Source of the DNA: an uncultured Clostridium sp.
GTDB taxonomy: Bacteria; Bacillota; Clostridia; UBA1212; UBA1255
DNA: 5,771 nucleotides
NCBI GenBank assembly: GCA_900555605.1
Contig: USLW01000150.1
Location: 1 to 5,771 of the forward strand
Direction: 5' to 3'
Below, in pieces: positions 5,073-5,771 of the stretch (positions within the stretch are counted from its first letter, which is position 1; each line of letters opens with the position of its first letter). The notes under the pieces were generated by a model. The model did not search any database. It had not been told where the DNA came from and saw only the letters and a program-made list of their open reading frames with translations. A program made the position numbers and the translations under genes.

Positions 5073-5771
5073 TCATGCGAGATCTCCCGAAACGCCGCGG
5101 CTGCCGTTTTTTCCATTGTAAAGCGTTTTCACCTTACAGAACCGCAGAGTCTGTTCATACAACGCCGGATTCTGTTTGCGTACCTTCCACAATTGTTCCG
5201 CAATGGTTCCGTCCGTTCCCGCGGCAAGCCGAAACGTTTCGCAAAGTTTACGGTTTTTCTCCTGCGCAAGCCTGTCAGAAGCAGGCGTTCTTGTATTGGG
5301 CTGCGGCTGCTTCGGCGCACGGAAACATAGGGATACCGTAGTCCGGTATACGCGGTAATCCGCAGCCTGATATCCGGCCTTTTCCAAGCCTTTGATAAAT
5401 GCGGCCCGCATTTCCGGGTTTTTCAGCCGCACGGAAAGGTCCATCGTAAGGGCGGCGGGCTCTGAGAATTCTCCGACCAAAAAACCTGTCAGCCACCAAT
5501 GCCGCTGCTTTCTTCTAAATAAAATCTGCCCGTTCCGGCGCACCACGCAGCACATTTTCAGCATATCGCGGTCCTCTGCGCTGTGATAAAACAGTGTTTC
5601 CGGCCGCGCTCCGTCCTCCTGCGTATAATAAACGCCCATCTCAGCGCCGGTGGTCATGCCGTATTGGCCCTTCCAAAATTCAATCAGCCATTGCCGGTCG
5701 TCATACGTAAAATAAATGGGCTCGCAGTCAATGATCATGCCCAGCGGCGCCGCTGCCTCATCATATAGGCG
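5073..5771 (-). CDS. DUF4474 domain protein, C-terminal part (start beyond window)
   Basis: The frame is open through the right edge: before the first ATG (5738) it reads RLYDEAAAPLG, which I recognise as family sequence, so the true start lies outside and ATG 5738 is internal. About 232 residues are visible. The best match from memory is DUF4474, a family of unknown function common in Lachnospiraceae and relatives. Signature stretches are MIIDCEPIYFTYDDRQWLI, EFWKGQYGMTTGAEMGVYY, RKQRHWWLTGFLVGEFSEP, then LTMDLSVRLK and an FIKGLEKAGY helix, followed by PQPNTRTPASDRLAQEKNR. It is rich in Trp and aromatic residues. In this family the N-terminal portion, missing here, often carries a membrane or leader segment (recollection, not visible). 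It is the first gene of the visible run and lies 48 nt ahead of the phosphoesterase, so the two are probably co-transcribed. The last 15 residues are Gly/Ser-rich and look like a disordered tail. Confidence 0.8.
   Translation of the reverse strand, partial: RLYDEAAAPLGMIIDCEPIYFTYDDRQWLIEFWKGQYGMTTGAEMGVYYTQEDGARPETLFYHSAEDRDMLKMCCVVRRNGQILFRRKQRHWWLTGFLVGEFSEPAALTMDLSVRLKNPEMRAAFIKGLEKAGYQAADYRVYRTTVSLCFRAPKQPQPNTRTPASDRLAQEKNRKLCETFRLAAGTDGTIAEQLWKVRKQNPALYEQTLRFCKVKTLYNGKNGSRGVSGDLA

Overview
The window looks like chromosomal DNA of a low-to-mid GC anaerobic Firmicute, most likely class Clostridia (Lachnospiraceae-like). The basis is the style of the glycolytic proteins, a DUF4474 protein (a family I associate with Lachnospiraceae and relatives), a DUF2156 protein, AGGAGG-type ribosome binding sites and about half G+C by eye. 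This placement is inference; no marker gene is present. No phage, transposon, CRISPR, tRNA or rRNA gene is visible.

All five genes lie on the minus strand, so transcription runs from position 5771 towards 1. In that order they are: a DUF4474 protein that is already open at the right edge (5771-5073); a calcineurin-like metallophosphoesterase (5024-4140); a DUF2156 / LPG-synthase-C-type acyltransferase-like protein with a GTG start (4013-2988); a divergent glycerol-3-phosphate dehydrogenase, gpsA (2861-1896); and a single continuous reading frame in which phosphoglycerate kinase is fused to triosephosphate isomerase (1733 to beyond position 1). Gaps are short (48, 126, 126 and 162 nt) and no intrinsic terminator is visible in them. 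Candidate promoters lie before the DUF2156 gene and, more convincingly, between gpsA and pgk-tpi, so the set is probably at least two overlapping transcription units.

Functionally the right-hand genes lean towards the envelope and lipids, and the left-hand end is central glycolysis. GpsA and the TPI domain meet at dihydroxyacetone phosphate: TPI interconverts it with glyceraldehyde 3-phosphate, and GpsA reduces it to sn-glycerol 3-phosphate, the backbone of phospholipids. The DUF2156 fold is related to enzymes that modify phosphatidylglycerol. This lipid link is inference from families and gene order.

The points most worth attention are the true in-frame PGK-TPI fusion; a perfect 26-bp spacerless palindrome inside the phosphoesterase gene; the 8-mer GGTAAAAT, which forms that palindrome's arms and also flanks the pgk-tpi promoter; and a structured pgk-tpi leader with a small reading frame overlapping the start codon. 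I see no evidence of a wholly new multi-gene system here. The novelty is in gene architecture and possible cis-regulation.
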